From contig NZ_NWTG01000001.1 of assembly GCF_002532045.1 (NCBI RefSeq), positions 930,001-994,000 of the forward strand: a stretch of 64,000 nucleotides of DNA. Direction: 5' to 3'. Shown one piece after another: positions 24,484 through 33,600 of this stretch. Position numbers and translations under genes: made by a program. A model generated the notes under the pieces. That model saw nothing but the letters and a program-made list of their open reading frames with translations. It was not told where the DNA came from and ran no database searches. The stretch is from Bradyrhizobium sp. C9 (GTDB lineage Bacteria > Pseudomonadota > Alphaproteobacteria > Rhizobiales > Xanthobacteraceae). Numbering within the stretch: position 1 is the first letter of the stretch; each line of letters opens with the position of its first letter.

Positions 24484-24960
24484 CTAATTGGGTTGAACGA
24501 GATCGCTGATCGAAATAGTTCCATCCGAAAGGATCTCGGCCCGCACGCCGCCCCGATCGCGATAAGCTTCCGCAAATCCGGGTTTGCCAGCGACTGCGGA
24601 CGGGATGTGGCACGGCCTGGTTGGTTCGGAGCCGCGTAGGCGCACGGCGCCTATGCGAAATTCTTTACCCAGCAATGCATAGACGTCGACGCCTTCGACG
24701 ACGATATTCCGTCGTGTTTCACTTGGCTCGAAGGGGATCAACCCGCGCTGGACTAATTCTTCATTGGAGGCCTCAATCGCTTCGCGGGCGATCAGGGAAA
24801 CATGCCGCGCTGCCAAGCGCGCCAATTTCGAGTAAGATCCCTCACCGCGTTCGTATCGATCTCCTTCCAATCCCAGACCAGCAAGAGCCCGCACCGAGGT
24901 GCGCGTCTGCATGGGCAGCCCAACGCCAGGGGAGATAAAAAGACTAACAACGCTCGCCAT
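24484..24960 (-). CDS. MOSC domain protein (158 aa)
   Basis: MOSC domains bind a molybdenum-cofactor-type sulfur carrier through a conserved Cys. Seen here: LGLEGDRYERGEGSY near the N terminus, ETRRNIVVEGVDVYALLGKEFRIGAVRLRGSEPTRPCHIP with the conserved Cys, and GGVRAEILSDGTI. This is a stand-alone MOSC protein of the YiiM/Mosc type. The ATG at 24960 is preferred because AGGAGG lies 7 bases upstream, giving a start 14 residues inside the open frame. Divergent from a LysR gene, which probably regulates it. Confidence 0.85.
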   Translation of the reverse strand: MASVVSLFISPGVGLPMQTRTSVRALAGLGLEGDRYERGEGSYSKLARLAARHVSLIAREAIEASNEELVQRGLIPFEPSETRRNIVVEGVDVYALLGKEFRIGAVRLRGSEPTRPCHIPSAVAGKPGFAEAYRDRGGVRAEILSDGTISISDLVQPN

Positions 24961-25117
24961 GGCTGATCCTCCTATCGCTTTTGCCATTATTGCCAATGTC
25001 AACCACGGACCATCGGGGTCTCATGCTGGCCATATGCCGCGCTTTCAGCATTGAAACTGCCTTAAGGCAGCTATAAGCAGAAGATGGAATTTGCTACTGA
25101 CCGCATTAGGAATGCTG

Positions 25118-26098
25118 ATGGCCAAGGCATCCAGTTGGGAAACTCGCATCGGGCGCCGCATACGGCTGCACGATCTGCACGCGTTCGCGACCGTGATACA
25201 GTCGGGAAGCATTTCCAAGGCGGCAGTGAAGCTCGGCGTCACCCAATCGGCCATATCGCAGATGGTTGCGGATCTCGAAGCCACCCTGGGAGTTCGACTG
25301 CTCGACCGCAGCGCCCGCGGGGCCGCATCCACGGTGTTCGGGGAGGTTCTCCTCCGACGCGGCCGCGCCGCCCTCGACGAACTGCGTCATGGAGTGGAGG
25401 AGATTTCATTCCTCTGCGATCAAACGACCGGCCAGGTGCGCGTCGGTTGTCCCGAGTCCATTTCGTCCGCAGTGTTGCCGCCGATTGCCAACTTATTCTT
25501 CCGGCAACATCCGAGCGCCGTTCTCGATGTCGACCACGTTAATCTAGGTCAGCTGTCGCCTCTCCTCGACCGCAAAATCGACCTGGTCATCGCCCGAGGC
25601 GGCCGCGGTTTCGGCGGGCAGGAGATTCCAGATGAAGTCGATGTCAGGACGCTATTCGAGGACGAACTCGTTGTGGCTGCGGGGCCAAACAGCCGCTGGT
25701 TCAATCGACGCAAAATCGAACTTGCCGATATCGTCCACGAACGCTGGATCCTGACCGAGCCGGGGATATGGAATCACTTAGTGGTCGCGGAGGCTTTCGC
25801 GGCACATGGGCTTGAGATGCCGAACGTCAGCATGCGAACACTCTCGGTGCATATGCGGACCCAACTGATCGCGACAGGGGATTTCATTACGACATTGCCG
25901 CGCTCAGTATTGCGCCTCTATGCCGAACGGTTCTCTCTGAAAGCGCTTCCGGTAGACTTGCCCGCTCGACCGTGGCCGGTGTCAATCATCACGCTGAAGC
26001 ACCGCTCGCTGAGTCCGATCGTGCAACGCTTCATCCGATGCGCCGAGGATGTCGCCAACGGGATGGACGCCCGACCGCGCTCGCGGAAGTCGTCTTAG
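25118..26098 (+). CDS. LysR-family transcriptional regulator
   Basis: A 326-aa regulator with an N-terminal winged helix-turn-helix (LHDLHAFATVIQSGSISKAAVKLGVTQSAISQMVADLEATLGVRLLDR) and a two-lobed periplasmic-binding-protein-like effector domain. The ATG at 25118 has AGGA six bases before it; TTG at 25091 and ATG at 25112 are in frame but less suitable. It is divergent from the MOSC gene across 157 bases, the usual geometry for LysR control of its neighbour. Effector unknown. Confidence 0.88.
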   Translation: MAKASSWETRIGRRIRLHDLHAFATVIQSGSISKAAVKLGVTQSAISQMVADLEATLGVRLLDRSARGAASTVFGEVLLRRGRAALDELRHGVEEISFLCDQTTGQVRVGCPESISSAVLPPIANLFFRQHPSAVLDVDHVNLGQLSPLLDRKIDLVIARGGRGFGGQEIPDEVDVRTLFEDELVVAAGPNSRWFNRRKIELADIVHERWILTEPGIWNHLVVAEAFAAHGLEMPNVSMRTLSVHMRTQLIATGDFITTLPRSVLRLYAERFSLKALPVDLPARPWPVSIITLKHRSLSPIVQRFIRCAEDVANGMDARPRSRKSS

Positions 26099-26250
26099 CC
26101 CATGACCGCTCGGGTCATTTTCGACGATTTCGGCGCGGATTGTCGGTTGCTTGATGTCCGCTTCCGCCCGTAAGCGCAGCAGCGGGGCCGGGAGTGTTGC
26201 GCTCGGCCAGACCCCCGTGTTTCAAACTCCCAAACTGGGGGCTTGAATCA

Positions 26251-26292
26251 TGCGCTACGAACTCGCCGATTATGAATGGGGATTACGGTGAG
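26251..26292 (+). pseudogene. Relic of an IS5-family transposase N terminus
   Basis: Encodes MRYELADYEWGLR and then a stop. MRYEL-DYEW is the start of many rhizobial IS5-group transposases from memory; only these codons remain. The surrounding 26099-26712 has no gene otherwise. Confidence 0.45.
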
Positions 26293-26450
26293 AGTGCATT
26301 TAATTGCAAAGTCGCGCCCTGACGGGAAGCACCGCCGGACAATCTAATAGGTCAACGTAATTTCTGAGCATGTTCGGCGGCAAACCGTCGCCCCCGCCAA
26401 GGCGGGACGACCAGCATTTGCGTAATTTCGGAATAATGGAAGTGTGGCGC

Positions 26451-26533
26451 TGAGTTGCCCGACGTGTCAAGCTGTCATTTGAGTGGCGGCAGCGGCCGCC
26501 AGCTACTGTGCATGGGGTTGTTTTCGATATTTT
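26451..26533. repeat. Intergenic element beginning GAGTTGCCCGACGTGTCAAG
   Basis: Two blocks, GTTGCCCGACGTGTCAAG and CTACTGTGCATGGGGTTGTT, look to me like a sequence often found between genes in Bradyrhizobium. No other copy is in this window, so the call rests on memory alone. Confidence 0.3.
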
Positions 26534-26712
26534 GGTCGCGCGCGCCTTCGCCAGGTAACGCCATTGCAATACCGCCGGAACGGCACCGGAAACCGGCTGA
26601 TTTCGACCTTCGGTCGATCCAGCAATTGTCAATTGCCGGGCTCGCCGCCGGTAGTGTAAAGCGATTCTAAGGCGGCTTGCCGGAAGCCGCCGTTCCATCC
26701 GGGAACCGCTTG

Positions 26713-27852
26713 ATGACGCTGTGGTTTGTGTTCGCGCTGATGACGGTCGCGGCGATCTTCGCCGTGCTGTGGCCGCTCAGCCGCCGCGGACGGGCGGATA
26801 GCGGGGGCAGCGAGGTCGTGGTCTACCGGGACCAGCTCGCCGAAATCGACCGCGACATGGCCTCAGGCATCATCGGCGCCGCCGAAGCTGATGCGGCGCG
26901 GATCGAGATCAGCCGCCGGCTGCTGGCCGCCGCCGACCAGAACGGACGTGACGCTCCGGTGACCGGCAGTCTCAGCCTGCGGCGTGCCGCCGCGATCGTT
27001 GCCCTGGTCGGGCTGCCGGTGATTGCCTCCAGCTTCTATCTCGCGCTCGGCTCGCCGCGCCTTGGCGACTTTCCGCTCGCCGAGCGCAGCCGGGTCGCCG
27101 ATGCCAACCAGCCGCTCGCCAACCTGGTCGCGCAGGTCGAGGCCCATCTGGAGAAGAACCCGACCGACGGCCGCGGCTGGACGGTGCTGGCGCCGGTGCT
27201 GTCGCGCCTCGGCCGCTACGATGACGCGGTCCGCGCCTATCGCAATGCCATCACCTATGCCGGCGACAGCGCCGACCGCCGCGCCGATCTCGGCGAGGCG
27301 TTGATGGGGAGCGCCGGCGGCGTCGTCACCGCGGATGCCAAGGCCGAGTTCGAGCGCGCGGTCGCGCTGAACGGCGATGACGCCAAGGCGAGCTATTTCC
27401 TCGGCCTCGCCGCCGAGCAGGACGGCCGCAAGGCCGATGCCGCTGCGCTCTGGCAGAAGATGCTGGCGAAGGGGCCGTCCGATGCACCGTGGCGGCCGCT
27501 GGTGCAGGCCGCGCTGGTCCGGGTCGGCGGCACTGTGCCCGCCGGTGGGAGTGCACCCGGTGGCGCCAGCGCACCGGCGCTGCCGGACAGTGCGATGGCG
27601 GCGGCCAAGGACATGAGCGAGGCCGATCGCAGCACCATGATCAAGGGTATGGTCGATCGGTTGGCGACGCGGCTGAAGACCAATGGCGACGATGTCGAGG
27701 GCTGGCTCCGGCTGGTCCGCGCCTATCTCGTGATGGGCGAGCGCGACAAGGCGATGAGCGCGCTTGCGGATGCCCGTCAGGCGGTGGCCAATGATGCGGA
27801 CCGGTTGCGGCAGCTCAATGAGGGGCTGAAGAATCTCGGATTGGATGGATAA
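26713..27852 (+). CDS. ccmI: Cytochrome c maturation protein CcmI (CycH)
   Basis: CcmI holds apocytochrome c for haem ligation by CcmF/CcmH at the periplasmic side of the inner membrane. The 379-aa protein has an N-terminal membrane helix (TLWFVFALMTVAAIFAVLWPL), a cytoplasmic loop with VVYRDQLAEIDRDMASGIIGAAEADAARIEISRRLL typical of CcmI, a second membrane helix (AAAIVALVGLPVIASSFYLAL), and periplasmic TPR motifs (DGRGWTVLAPVLSRLGRYDDAVRAYRNAI). ATG at 26713 starts at the first membrane helix; 12 upstream in-frame residues are discarded. First gene of ccmIEFH. Confidence 0.92.
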   Translation: MTLWFVFALMTVAAIFAVLWPLSRRGRADSGGSEVVVYRDQLAEIDRDMASGIIGAAEADAARIEISRRLLAAADQNGRDAPVTGSLSLRRAAAIVALVGLPVIASSFYLALGSPRLGDFPLAERSRVADANQPLANLVAQVEAHLEKNPTDGRGWTVLAPVLSRLGRYDDAVRAYRNAITYAGDSADRRADLGEALMGSAGGVVTADAKAEFERAVALNGDDAKASYFLGLAAEQDGRKADAAALWQKMLAKGPSDAPWRPLVQAALVRVGGTVPAGGSAPGGASAPALPDSAMAAAKDMSEADRSTMIKGMVDRLATRLKTNGDDVEGWLRLVRAYLVMGERDKAMSALADARQAVANDADRLRQLNEGLKNLGLDG

Positions 27853-27853
27853 C

Positions 27854-27898
27854 GCATGATGCCGAAACATGTGCAGCGGTTTTCGGCTGATGTCATGC
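27854..27898. repeat. Palindromic GCATGAT repeat inside the ccm operon
   Basis: GCATGATGCCGAAA (27854-27867) and TTTTCGGCTGATGTCATGC (27880-27898) form an imperfect dyad in the 59-base gap between ccmI and ccmE. Same class as 15804-15878. Confidence 0.6.
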
Positions 27899-27911
27899 GC
27901 AAGGAAGCACC

Positions 27912-28409
27912 ATGACCAGGAAGCAACGGCGTTTGACACTGATCGGCTGCGCGCTCGTCGTGCTCGCGATCGCCGCGGGCCTGGTGCTGAACGCGCTGCG
28001 CGATTCCATCGTGTTCTTCTCGACGCCGTCGATGGTCGCCGAAAAGCATCTCGGTCCCGGCAAGCGTTTCCGCCTCGGCGGGCTGGTGGAGCAGGGCTCG
28101 CTCAAGCGCGGCGACAATCTCGCCGTGACCTTCACCGTCGGCGACGGCGGCGCGACGCTGCCGGTCGCCTACAAGGGCATCCTGCCGGATTTGTTCCGCG
28201 AGGGGCAGGGTGTCGTGGCCGAAGGCGCGCTCGATGCGAACGGCGTGTTCCGCGCCGACACCGTGCTCGCCAAGCATGACGAGACCTACATGCCGAAGGA
28301 CGTCGCCGACGCCCTGAAGAAGCAGGGCCACTGGAAGGACGACTACGGCGCCAAGCCGAACAGCATGCCGAGCGCCTCCGCGGCGCCGACCCAGGGAGCG
28401 ATGCGGTGA
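27912..28409 (+). CDS. ccmE: Haem chaperone CcmE (CycJ)
   Basis: CcmE binds haem covalently in the periplasm and hands it to CcmF/CcmH. The 165-aa protein has one N-terminal membrane anchor ([22 protein letters not shown]), the OB-fold segment [13 protein letters not shown] and [17 protein letters not shown], and the haem-binding histidine in AKHDETYMP. Its stop overlaps the ccmF start (GTGA). Confidence 0.95.
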   Translation: MTRKQRRLTLIGCALVVLAIAAGLVLNALRDSIVFFSTPSMVAEKHLGPGKRFRLGGLVEQGSLKRGDNLAVTFTVGDGGATLPVAYKGILPDLFREGQGVVAEGALDANGVFRADTVLAKHDETYMPKDVADALKKQGHWKDDYGAKPNSMPSASAAPTQGAMR

Positions 28410-30391
28410 TCGCCGAAAGCGGACATTATGCCCTGGTGCTGGCGCTCGCGCTGGCGTTGATCCAGTCGATCGTGCCGATCGTCGGGGCGCGCTGGCGCGA
28501 TGCGGCGCTGATGAACGTCGCGCGCTCGACCGCGCTCGCCCAATTGCTGTTCGTCGCGGCATCGTTCGCGGCGCTGGTGACCTTGCACGTCACCTCGGAT
28601 TTCTCGGTCGCCAATGTCTTCGAGAATTCGCATTCGCTGAAGCCGCTGCTCTACAAGATCACCGGCGTGTGGGGAAACCATGAAGGCTCGATGCTGCTGT
28701 GGGTGTCGATCCTGGCGCTGTTCGGCGGCCTCGTTGCGGCCTTCGGCAACAACCTGCCGCTGTCGCTGCGCGCGCATGTGCTGGCGGTGCAGGCCTGGGT
28801 CGCCAGCGCCTTCTATCTGTTCATTCTGATCACCTCGAACCCGTTTCTGCGCATCGCCAACCCGCCGATCGAGGGACGGGACCTCAATCCGGTGCTGCAG
28901 GATATCGGCCTCGCCGTGCATCCGCCGATGCTCTATCTCGGCTATGTCGGCTTCTCGATCTCGTTCTCGTTCGCGGTGGCGGCGCTGCTGGAAGGGCGGA
29001 TCGACGCCGCCTGGGCGCGCTGGGTGCGGCCGTGGACGCTGATGGCGTGGATCTTCCTGACGCTCGGCATCGCGATGGGCTCCTACTGGGCCTATTACGA
29101 GCTCGGCTGGGGCGGCTGGTGGTTCTGGGACCCGGTCGAGAACGCGTCGCTGATGCCCTGGCTTGCCGGCACCGCGCTGCTGCATTCGGCGCTGGTGATG
29201 GAGAAGCGCAACGCGCTGAAGGTCTGGACCGTGCTGCTGTCGATCCTGACCTTCTCGCTGTCGCTGCTCGGCACCTTCCTAGTGCGCTCCGGCGTACTGA
29301 CCTCGGTCCACGCCTTCGCCACCGATCCGACCCGCGGCGTGTTCATCCTGCTGATCCTGTTCGTCTTCATCGGCGGCAGCCTGTCGCTCTATGCCTGGCG
29401 CGCGCCGGCGCTGAAGCAGGGCGGACTGTTCGCGCCGATCTCGCGCGAAGGCGCGCTGGTGCTCAACAACCTCCTGCTCACCACCGCCTGCGCGACGGTG
29501 TTCATCGGCACGCTGTACCCGCTGGCGCTCGAGGTCCTGACCGGCGAGAAGATCTCGGTCGGTGCGCCGTTCTTCAATTTCACCTTCGCGCCGCTGTTCG
29601 TGCCGCTGCTGCTCGCCGTGCCGTTCGGGCCGCTGCTGGCCTGGAAACGCGGCGACCTGCTCGGCGCGGCGCAGCGCCTGCTGGTCGCCGGCATCGTCGC
29701 GCTGGTTGCGATCGCGCTGGTGCTTGCGTGGACCTATGGCGGCGCGACCTTGGCGCCGCTCGCGATCGGGCTTGCCGCCTTCGTGATCATGGGCGCGCTG
29801 TGCGATCTCGCCGAACGCATCGCGCTGTTCCGGATTCCGCTGTCGCTCTCGCTGCGCCGCGCGCGTGGCCTGCCGCGCGCGACCTGGGGCACGGCCTTCG
29901 CGCATGCCGGCCTCGGCGTCGCACTGATCGGGATCGTCTGCGAGACCACCTGGAACAGCGAATATATCGGCTCGATGAAGCCGGACGACGTTGCCAGGGT
30001 CGCCGGCTACGAGCTGCGGCTCGACGGCCTGAATCCGCGGCAGGGGCCGAACTTCCGCGAGATGGTCGCGCAATTCACCGTGACCCGTGATGGCGAGAAG
30101 GTCAGCGTCATGACGCCGTCGAAGCGCAACTTCACGACCCGCGGCGCCTCGACGACGGAGGCCGCGCTGCTGACGCGTGGCGCCAGCCAGCTCTATATCT
30201 CGCTCGGCGATACCTCGGCCGACGGCGCGATCGCGGTGCGGATCTATCACAAGCCGCTGGTGCTGATGATCTGGTGGGGGCCGGTGCTGATGGCGTTCGG
30301 CGGCTTGCTGTCGCTGTCGGATCGCCGACTGCGGGTCGGGGCCCCGAAGCCGGCGAAAGCCGCGGCGCGCGCATTGCAGGCGGCCGAGTGA
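28406..30391 (+). CDS. ccmF: Haem lyase subunit CcmF (CycK)
   Basis: A 661-aa multi-spanning inner-membrane protein that ligates haem to apocytochrome c. The tryptophan-rich WWD motif [19 protein letters not shown] and conserved His residues ([23 protein letters not shown]) are present, with about 15 membrane helices. GTG start at 28406 overlaps the ccmE stop by four bases, and its own TGA overlaps the ccmH ATG, so translation of the three genes is coupled. Confidence 0.95.
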   Translation: MIAESGHYALVLALALALIQSIVPIVGARWRDAALMNVARSTALAQLLFVAASFAALVTLHVTSDFSVANVFENSHSLKPLLYKITGVWGNHEGSMLLWVSILALFGGLVAAFGNNLPLSLRAHVLAVQAWVASAFYLFILITSNPFLRIANPPIEGRDLNPVLQDIGLAVHPPMLYLGYVGFSISFSFAVAALLEGRIDAAWARWVRPWTLMAWIFLTLGIAMGSYWAYYELGWGGWWFWDPVENASLMPWLAGTALLHSALVMEKRNALKVWTVLLSILTFSLSLLGTFLVRSGVLTSVHAFATDPTRGVFILLILFVFIGGSLSLYAWRAPALKQGGLFAPISREGALVLNNLLLTTACATVFIGTLYPLALEVLTGEKISVGAPFFNFTFAPLFVPLLLAVPFGPLLAWKRGDLLGAAQRLLVAGIVALVAIALVLAWTYGGATLAPLAIGLAAFVIMGALCDLAERIALFRIPLSLSLRRARGLPRATWGTAFAHAGLGVALIGIVCETTWNSEYIGSMKPDDVARVAGYELRLDGLNPRQGPNFREMVAQFTVTRDGEKVSVMTPSKRNFTTRGASTTEAALLTRGASQLYISLGDTSADGAIAVRIYHKPLVLMIWWGPVLMAFGGLLSLSDRRLRVGAPKPAKAAARALQAAE

Positions 30392-30897
30392 TGCGGTCGC
30401 GCGCCCTCGCAGCCGCCGCGCTTGCCGCGACCCTGATGTTTGGTGCGATGCCGGCGCGGGCGGTGCTGCCCGACGAGATCATGGCGGACCCGGCGAAGGA
30501 GGCGAGGGCGCGCGAGCTTTCGAAAGAGCTGCGCTGCATGGTTTGTCAGAACCAGTCGATCGACGATTCCGAGGCGCCGCTGGCGCGCGACCTCCGCCTG
30601 CTGGTGCGTGAAAGGATCTCGGCCGGCGACAGCGACCGCCAGGTGATCGATTTCCTGGTGGCCCGCTACGGCGAATTCGTGCTGCTGAAGCCGCGCCTCA
30701 ACGAGCATACGCTGGTGCTGTGGCTGACCCCGCCGCTGGCGCTTCTGCTGGGCGGTTTCGCGCTCTGGCGGCTTGGCCGGCGCAAGCCAAATCCGGCTGC
30801 CGGTGGGGGCGATTCCGCTCCCGGATTGACGTCCGACGAGCAAGCGCGCCTTGAGCGGCTGCTGGCCGCCGAATCCGCGCCGGACAAGCCGCTTTAG
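30391..30897 (+). CDS. ccmH: Cytochrome c maturation thioreductase CcmH (CycL)
   Basis: A 168-aa periplasmic membrane-anchored protein with an N-terminal signal/anchor (AAAALAATLMFGAMPARA), the active-site LRCMVCQNQSI and a second membrane helix (LVLWLTPPLALLLGGFALW). It reduces the CxxCH motif of apocytochrome c before haem attachment. The start ATG at 30391 overlaps the ccmF stop; the open frame reaching back to 30274 lies inside ccmF. Confidence 0.95.
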   Translation: MRSRALAAAALAATLMFGAMPARAVLPDEIMADPAKEARARELSKELRCMVCQNQSIDDSEAPLARDLRLLVRERISAGDSDRQVIDFLVARYGEFVLLKPRLNEHTLVLWLTPPLALLLGGFALWRLGRRKPNPAAGGGDSAPGLTSDEQARLERLLAAESAPDKPL

Positions 30898-31067
30898 TTC
30901 CTTTCTAAGCCCTTAATTTGCATGCGCTATTCTGCCGCAGCGCAGATTTGCTCAATTACCAAAGTTTAATTCCGCAGCCAGCGCGCCGTAAGGCTGATGA
31001 CCCCATGTTCAGACGCATCAGGTGCTTGCCCCGCACCGAATGATTCTGGCCCTGGAGATCTCAAGAC

Positions 31068-32654
31068 ATGACCGACCGTCCCGACCTCTCGACCCTTCCG
31101 TCCTACAAGGCGCCGAAGCGCTCGCTGTTCTCTGCCCGCAAACTCGCGCTGATGGCGTCGGTCGTGGCCGGCCTCGGTGCCGCCACCTACGGCTTCAGCC
31201 CCACCCACAACCCGGCCGACCTGTTCACGACGCCTGCGCACGCGCAGGTCAATAACGAGGTCAAGAAGGTTCAGCAGCCGGTCGGGTTTGCCGACATCGT
31301 CGAGCGGGTGAAGCCGTCGGTGATCTCGGTCAAGGTCAACATTCGCGAGAAGGTCGCGAAGGACGACAGCGGCAATAATGACGATTCGCCGTTCCAGCCG
31401 GGTTCGCCGATGGAGCGCTTCTTCCGCCGCTTCGGCGGTCCGGATGGCTTGCCCCCGGGCCTGCGCGGCGGACCGCGTGGCGGTGGCGTGGTGACGGGCC
31501 AGGGCTCCGGCTTCTTCATCTCGGCTGACGGCTACGCCGTGACCAACAATCACGTCGTCGACGGCGCCGACAAGGTCGAGGTCACGACCGACGACGGCAA
31601 GACCTTTTCCGCCAAGGTGATCGGCACCGATCCGCGCACCGATCTTGCGCTGATCAAGGTTGAGGGCGGCTCCAACTTCCAGTTCGCCAAGCTCTCCGAC
31701 ACCAAGCCGCGCATCGGCGACTGGGTGCTGGCGGTCGGCAATCCGTTCGGCCTCGGCGGCACCGTGACCGCCGGCATCGTCTCGGCCTCCGGCCGCGACA
31801 TCGGCAACGGCCCGTATGACGATTTCATCCAGATCGATGCGCCCGTGAACAAGGGCAATTCGGGTGGCCCGGCGTTCGACGTGTCCGGTGAGGTGATGGG
31901 CGTCAACACCGCGATCTACTCGCCGTCCGGCGGCAGCGTCGGCATCGCGTTCTCGATCCCGGCCCAGACCGTCAAGAGCGTCGTTGCCCAGCTGAAGGAC
32001 AAGGGCTCGGTCAGCCGCGGCTGGATCGGCGTCCAGATCCAGCCGGTGACATCAGACATCGCCGACAGCCTCGGCATGAAGAAGGCCGAAGGCGCGCTGG
32101 TTGCCGAACCGCAGGCCAACGGCCCCGCGGCCAAGGCCGGCATCGAGTCCGGTGACGTCATCACCGCCGTCAATGGCGAGCCGGTGAAGGATGCGCGCGA
32201 ACTCGCCCGCACCATCGGCGGCCTCGCGCCCGGCAATGCCGTGAAGCTGAACGTGCTGCACAAGGGTCAGGACAAGACCGTCAACCTCACGCTCGGCCAG
32301 TTGCCGAACACCCTGGAGGCCAAGGCTGACACCGACAACAGCGACAAGGGCAACTCCTCCCGCGGCACCGACGTGCCGAAACTGGGCCTCACTGTGGCGC
32401 CTGCCAACAGCGTGGCCGGCGCCGGCAAGGAAGGCGTGGTCGTGACCGAAGTCGATCCCAAGAGTGCTGCCGCTGAGCGGGGCTTCAAGGAAGGCGACGT
32501 GATCCTCGAGGTCGCCGGCAAGTCCGTCGGCACCGCCGGTGAGGTGCGTGATGCGATCACCGCGGCGCGCAGTGACAACAAGAACAGCGTTCTCATGCGC
32601 GTGAAGAGCGGCGGTTCGTCGCGCTTTGTGGCTGTGCCGCTGGCCAAGGGATAA
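31068..32654 (+). CDS. degP: DegP/HtrA-family (Do) serine protease
   Basis: A 528-aa periplasmic quality-control protease. An N-terminal hydrophobic helix (LALMASVVAGLGAATYGF) ending at AHAQ serves as signal or anchor. The trypsin-like domain has the triad H162 (TNNHVVDG), D192 (DLALIK) and S265 (GNSGGPA), followed by two PDZ domains, the first starting at RGWIGVQIQPV and the second near VAPANSVAGAGKEGVVVTEV. The acidic/Gly-rich stretch before the protease domain is typical of rhizobial members. A terminator is found 131 bases after the stop, then a two-component system that may respond to envelope stress. Confidence 0.93.
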   Translation: MTDRPDLSTLPSYKAPKRSLFSARKLALMASVVAGLGAATYGFSPTHNPADLFTTPAHAQVNNEVKKVQQPVGFADIVERVKPSVISVKVNIREKVAKDDSGNNDDSPFQPGSPMERFFRRFGGPDGLPPGLRGGPRGGGVVTGQGSGFFISADGYAVTNNHVVDGADKVEVTTDDGKTFSAKVIGTDPRTDLALIKVEGGSNFQFAKLSDTKPRIGDWVLAVGNPFGLGGTVTAGIVSASGRDIGNGPYDDFIQIDAPVNKGNSGGPAFDVSGEVMGVNTAIYSPSGGSVGIAFSIPAQTVKSVVAQLKDKGSVSRGWIGVQIQPVTSDIADSLGMKKAEGALVAEPQANGPAAKAGIESGDVITAVNGEPVKDARELARTIGGLAPGNAVKLNVLHKGQDKTVNLTLGQLPNTLEAKADTDNSDKGNSSRGTDVPKLGLTVAPANSVAGAGKEGVVVTEVDPKSAAAERGFKEGDVILEVAGKSVGTAGEVRDAITAARSDNKNSVLMRVKSGGSSRFVAVPLAKG

Positions 32655-32785
32655 CTATCTATGAGTTGGAACGCGTCGCCGGCATTCGTCGCCCCCGCCG
32701 ACGGCGCGTTCCGGGGGGCGGGCCCCTTGCTCGCTCCCTATGTTGCCTTTCGATGGAATATGCCCCCCTCTGTCGGAAGGTCTCA

Positions 32786-32823
32786 GGGCGGTGAGGTCCC
32801 CCAGCTTCACCGCCCACTTTTTT
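32786..32823 (+). terminator. Rho-independent terminator downstream of degP
   Basis: GGGCGGTGA (32786-32794) and TCACCGCCC (32807-32815) flank a 12-base loop and are followed by ACTTTTTT. Confidence 0.85.
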
Positions 32824-32898
32824 CAAACAATCTGGAATATTCGCGGTCGTCTTGCATGTGCAGGCCGGCCGCGTCATGCTGACAGAGGGCCCATTCCC

Positions 32899-33600
32899 GT
32901 GACCGCAACCGCTCCGCAAATGCGCATCCTGATCATCGAAGACGACCGCGAGTCAGCCGACTATCTGGTCAAGGCATTCCGTGAAGTCGGCTATATCGCC
33001 GATCTCGCCTCCGACGGCGAGGAAGGCCTGTCGATGGCGGAGACCGGCGATTACGACGTGATGGTGGTGGATCGCATGCTGCCGAAGCGGGACGGCCTGT
33101 CGCTGATCGGCATTCTGCGCGACAAGGGCAACCGGACGCCGGTGCTGATCCTCTCGGCGCTCGGCCAGGTCGATGACCGCATCAAGGGCCTGCGCGCCGG
33201 CGGCGACGACTATCTGCCGAAGCCCTATTCCTTCGCCGAGCTGCTCGCACGCGTCGAGGTGCTGTCGCGGCGCAATGTCGGGCCGGCCGAGGAGACGACC
33301 TACCGGGTCGGCGATCTCGAACTCGACCGGCTGTCGCATCGCGTCGCCCGCGGCAAGGATGAGCTGACCTTGCAGCCGCGCGAATTCCGCCTGCTCGAAT
33401 ATCTGATGAAGCATGCAGGGCAGGTGGTGACGCGCACCATGCTGCTCGAGAACGTCTGGGATTATCATTTCGATCCGCAGACCAACGTCATCGACGTCCA
33501 CATCTCGCGGCTGCGCTCCAAGATCGACAAGGGCTTCGAGCGGCCGCTGCTGCATACGATCCGCGGCGCGGGGTATATGATCCGTGACGGCATTCGGTAA
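32899..33600 (+). CDS. OmpR-family response regulator
   Basis: A 233-aa regulator: receiver domain with EDD, phospho-acceptor D58 (VVDRMLPKRDG) and DDYLPKPYSF, then an OmpR winged helix (LTLQPREFRLLEYLMKHAGQVVTRTMLLENVWDYHFDPQTNVIDVHISRLRSKID). The GTG at 32899 with AGAGGG eight bases upstream is preferred; ATG at 32920 is also in frame. It overlaps the next gene by 17 bases. The style is that of CusR/copper-type regulators, but the signal is unknown. Confidence 0.88.
   Translation: MTATAPQMRILIIEDDRESADYLVKAFREVGYIADLASDGEEGLSMAETGDYDVMVVDRMLPKRDGLSLIGILRDKGNRTPVLILSALGQVDDRIKGLRAGGDDYLPKPYSFAELLARVEVLSRRNVGPAEETTYRVGDLELDRLSHRVARGKDELTLQPREFRLLEYLMKHAGQVVTRTMLLENVWDYHFDPQTNVIDVHISRLRSKIDKGFERPLLHTIRGAGYMIRDGIR

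Noticed and set aside
26455-26670. 71-codon frame upstream of ccmI
   Set aside because: It runs through an intergenic repeat and has no motif or ribosome site.
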